From Chitinophagaceae bacterium BSSC1 (GTDB lineage: Bacteria > Bacteroidota > Bacteroidia > Chitinophagales > Chitinophagaceae): 64,000 bases of DNA. The notes under the pieces are model-generated. The model was not told the origin of the DNA. It ran no database searches and saw only the letters and a program-made list of their open reading frames with translations. The position numbers were made by a program, and so were the translations under genes. This document shows positions 62,332 through 64,000 of the stretch, one piece after another. Numbering within the stretch: position 1 is the stretch's first letter; each line of letters starts with the position of its first letter. The stretch lies in the NCBI GenBank assembly GCA_002256435.1, contig NKJC01000006.1:223775-287774 (forward strand), in the 5' to 3' direction.

Positions 62332-63156
62332 CTACACCCCCACCAACTTCCCATAAATCTCATTAAAGTATCCACTGGGTTGCATATCACCCAAAGGATC
62401 ATCCTCCCAACTAGGACTGATCATATTGTGTCCATTCCCATCTCCATTCCAGCACCAACCTATTACAGTCATGCCTTTTTTCTTGGCGTATTTGACGCAA
62501 CCTGCCCAGTCACAATAGCCGGTACCTGGCTTATCTTCTATAGGGCCAAACTCTCCAACTAGACAGGGTTTCCCTGTTTGGAGTATCCTGTCAATGTCTT
62601 GTCTGCTAAAGGTAGCTGAGCCGTTCCAGGAGTCTTTGTAGATATGTGCCGATAGCGCAATGTTTTGGTCTGTAATTAGAGGTACGGCATCGGCGGCTAT
62701 TCCTGCATCCTGCCCCCATCCGGGTAGGTCAATGATAATGTCTCCCGCGTATACTGTTCTGATGAGAGATATAGCTGGGTTGTAGGCATCGGCGTAAGCC
62801 TCAGGGCTTAGATTGTGTGGACCCCATTCATTCATGAGATTGATAATGAAATTGCCGCCTAGGGTTTGATAGTTGTCTTGCCACCACTGAGCGGCTTGGA
62901 TCAGTTCTTGAGGGTCATTGCTGCCTATGGCGTCCTTTTTATGATAGGTGGCTATTACATGATAGCCATTGCCTTGGGCTTCTGCTATCCAGGTGGTGGC
63001 TGGTGTTACGGAAGTGGGTTCAATTTCTATGCGAACCGTTTTAATGGCGGGATAGGTTTGCATGAGGGGATATGCAAAGTTTACGTTGCCATTGTTGTAA
63101 TACGATGGTTGGAGGTTGACTCCGTTGGGGATGGGGAGGGCGTTGAGGATGGTCAT
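62332..63156 (-). CDS. GH5-like cellulase/mannanase without signal peptide
   Basis: This 274-residue protein consists of a single (beta/alpha)8 barrel. The catalytic acid/base Glu lies in IINLMNEWGPHN and the nucleophile Glu in PCLVGEFGP, the two sites of clan GH-A family 5. Other core parts are TVRIEIEP and LSAHIYKDSW. It begins at MTILNALPIPNG with no secretion signal, so it may be cytoplasmic, truncated at its 5' end, or exported by another route. Its DNA is visibly richer in G and C than its neighbours, which hints at acquisition. Confidence 0.85.
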   Translation of the reverse strand: MTILNALPIPNGVNLQPSYYNNGNVNFAYPLMQTYPAIKTVRIEIEPTSVTPATTWIAEAQGNGYHVIATYHKKDAIGSNDPQELIQAAQWWQDNYQTLGGNFIINLMNEWGPHNLSPEAYADAYNPAISLIRTVYAGDIIIDLPGWGQDAGIAADAVPLITDQNIALSAHIYKDSWNGSATFSRQDIDRILQTGKPCLVGEFGPIEDKPGTGYCDWAGCVKYAKKKGMTVIGWCWNGDGNGHNMISPSWEDDPLGDMQPSGYFNEIYGKLVGV

Positions 63157-63180
63157 AGGCTGAGTTGGGAGTTAGGGGTT

Positions 63181-63195
63181 TGCTGGCGCGATGGT
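63181..63195 (+). repeat. Dispersed GC-rich repeat, copy 5
   Basis: TGCTGGCGCGATGGT, followed by AATTGAG as in copy 2. It lies 30 bases downstream of the minus-strand stop at 63225. Confidence 0.6.
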
Positions 63196-63224
63196 AATTG
63201 AGAGAAATTTGAATTTACGCGATT

Positions 63225-63812
63225 CTAGTTGATATATGGAACATTAGATTCAAAGATGGTAATCCATTTTGTCCAGGTGCTTTTCTTTCTTATGAAAATG
63301 GCACATACTTCCTCACCACATTTTATTCCACAGGTAGTGTGATAGTAAAAGATGCAATATTGGTTGTTTCTAAAAAATATGGGGATGCTGAAGTTGTAGA
63401 GTGTTTTACCATAGACTTTAGAAAAATAATTCCAACCTTTTGTGGTGTCTTTGGAAATAGCGGTTAATGTATCTAGTGGAATTACTTTTGAATTGGGGAT
63501 TTTCAATTGATTCCAGAGATTGGTATCTGATTGTTTTTTTAGTTCGGTTAGGATGTATTGCTTTTCTTCCTTTGTCAAGATCAACGTGTCAAATACTATT
63601 ATTTTACCAGCCTCATATTTTCTGTTATTGAACATCTCTTCGCGTTCAATGTGTTTGGAGATTGCTTTTATAACGTTTTGGTTTAGGCCTTTGGAGTAGA
63701 TGAAGGGGGATTGCAGGGTGGTGTTGGAGAAATTAGTTAGGAAGGTGCTTGTTTGGGCGGATGAGGTAAAGCTGAAGAATGAAAGAATTGCTAAAAGTAT
63801 GAGAGTACGCAT
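63225..63812 (-). CDS. Secreted protein of unknown function, paralogue of 56369
   Basis: This is a 195-residue protein with a signal peptide ending at SSAQ. It is similar over its whole length to the 56369 protein, sharing TLILTKEEKQYIL, NLWNQLKIPNSKVIPLDTLT, FSIPIFFRNNQYC and TTCGIKCGEEVC. Four Cys in the last third probably form disulfides. The DNA after both genes carries the same repeat plus AATTGAG. It lies 62 bases from the end of an IS256-family element, which may have moved or duplicated it. No domain is recognised. Confidence 0.7.
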   Translation of the reverse strand: MRTLILLAILSFFSFTSSAQTSTFLTNFSNTTLQSPFIYSKGLNQNVIKAISKHIEREEMFNNRKYEAGKIIVFDTLILTKEEKQYILTELKKQSDTNLWNQLKIPNSKVIPLDTLTAISKDTTKGWNYFSKVYGKTLYNFSIPIFFRNNQYCIFYYHTTCGIKCGEEVCAIFIRKKSTWTKWITIFESNVPYIN

Positions 63813-63909
63813 GGATTTGGAATTAGTATGCCTAAATAGTGATGATGCCTTAAAGTATATCAGCTATTTAAATGACACTGTCTCATAAAGTGTGTAAGTA
63901 AAATATATG

Positions 63910-63946
63910 GGTTCAGCTTTTTAATTAAAGTTGAACCCTTTTTTCA
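63910..63946. terminator. Hairpin overlapping the transposase stop
   Basis: GGGTTCAGCTTT (about 63909-63920) pairs with AAAGTTGAACCC (63927-63938) around TTAATT with one G-T pair, and a T run follows on the plus strand. It could stop transcripts entering the element. Confidence 0.5.
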
Positions 63947-64000
63947 AAGATAGTTAAGAACTGATTTAGGATAAGTCCCCAGTTATGTATGGGCATTTTC
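63925..64000 (-). CDS. IS256-family transposase, C-terminal fragment at window edge
   Basis: The minus strand from the window edge reads MPIHNWGLILNQFLTIFEKR, then VQL and TAA at 63925. The pattern NWGxxLNQxxxIFxxR is the usual end of mutator/IS256-type transposases. The catalytic DDE part lies beyond the window, so activity cannot be judged. Confidence 0.65.
   Translation of the reverse strand, partial: KMPIHNWGLILNQFLTIFEKRVQL

Larger units (their letters stand above)
63874..64000. mobile_element. End of an IS256-family insertion sequence, continuing past the window
   Basis: The sequence GACACTGTCTCATAAAGTGT beginning at 63874 resembles the terminal inverted repeat of IS256-type elements known in Bacteroidota, and a transposase C-terminus follows inward. 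Only this end is in the window, so length, the other repeat and the target duplication cannot be checked. Confidence 0.65.

Noticed and set aside
55231..63195. Integron attC interpretation of the repeats
   Set aside because: The copies lack the GTTRRRY/RYYYAAC core pair and a foldable attC structure, and no integrase gene is in the window.

Overview
The window reads as a chromosomal segment of a Bacteroidota bacterium, most likely from the Chitinophagia. The pointers are AT-rich DNA, few Shine-Dalgarno-like leaders, a carboxypeptidase-like/TonB receptor, a SusB-type GH97 enzyme, YHYH and KTSC proteins, and tandem Tat-type TldD proteins. The family assignment is inference. I recognised no rRNA, tRNA or CRISPR array.

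Layout. 1-4.2 kb: the 3' part of a P-type cation ATPase and a GH97 alpha-glucosidase. 4.3-10.7 kb (minus): a signalling cluster with a CheY-like receiver, a PAS histidine kinase, a receiver fused to a degenerate kinase core, a receiver-AraC regulator, and two PAS proteins that keep a histidine-kinase dimerisation-like segment but no ATPase domain. 11.3-12.0 kb: a papain-like peptidase. 12.3-20.0 kb (minus): three TldD and two TldE genes alternating. 20.1-27.1 kb (minus): a tightly coupled MoxR-DUF58-BatA-DUF4175 operon, with a DUF4159 gene divergent from it. 27.9-35.4 kb: a half-degenerate double ABC ATPase, a J-domain/KTSC protein, a rhamnogalacturonan-lyase pair, a MASE1 histidine kinase and a GntR-type regulator. 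35.5-39.1 kb: a two-subunit molybdenum hydroxylase and a VOC protein.

39.1-40.0 kb holds the most unusual gene. It encodes a 292-residue protein carrying the first and last segments of a contractile-injection-system sheath protein around a Pvc16/DUF4255-like tail-terminator domain, with no other injection-system gene in the window. 40.0-46.2 kb: a GH28 enzyme, TspO, an NADH dehydrogenase interrupted by an in-frame stop, and a CocE-type hydrolase. 46.3-53.0 kb (minus): a LytS/LytTR pair downstream of a TonB receptor, a YHYH lipoprotein and a polysaccharide deacetylase.

53-64 kb is an accessory zone. It contains ParDE with its palindromic operator, a zeta-toxin-like kinase with a 49-residue overlapping partner, a HigA-like antitoxin with only the tail of its toxin, a nuclease remnant, a DUF6934-like gene pair, two paralogous secreted proteins, an exported SDR with an outer-membrane barrel, GH5 and SGNH hydrolases, and the end of an IS256-family element at the right edge. 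Five copies of a short GC-rich repeat, all in one orientation, lie 29-63 nt downstream of minus-strand genes here, and I found none in the first 55 kb.

Functionally, GH97, the PL4-type lyase with its DUF6250-like partner, GH28, GH5, SGNH and the deacetylase point to plant or algal polysaccharide use, particularly pectin/rhamnogalacturonan. They are scattered rather than arranged as a SusC/SusD locus.
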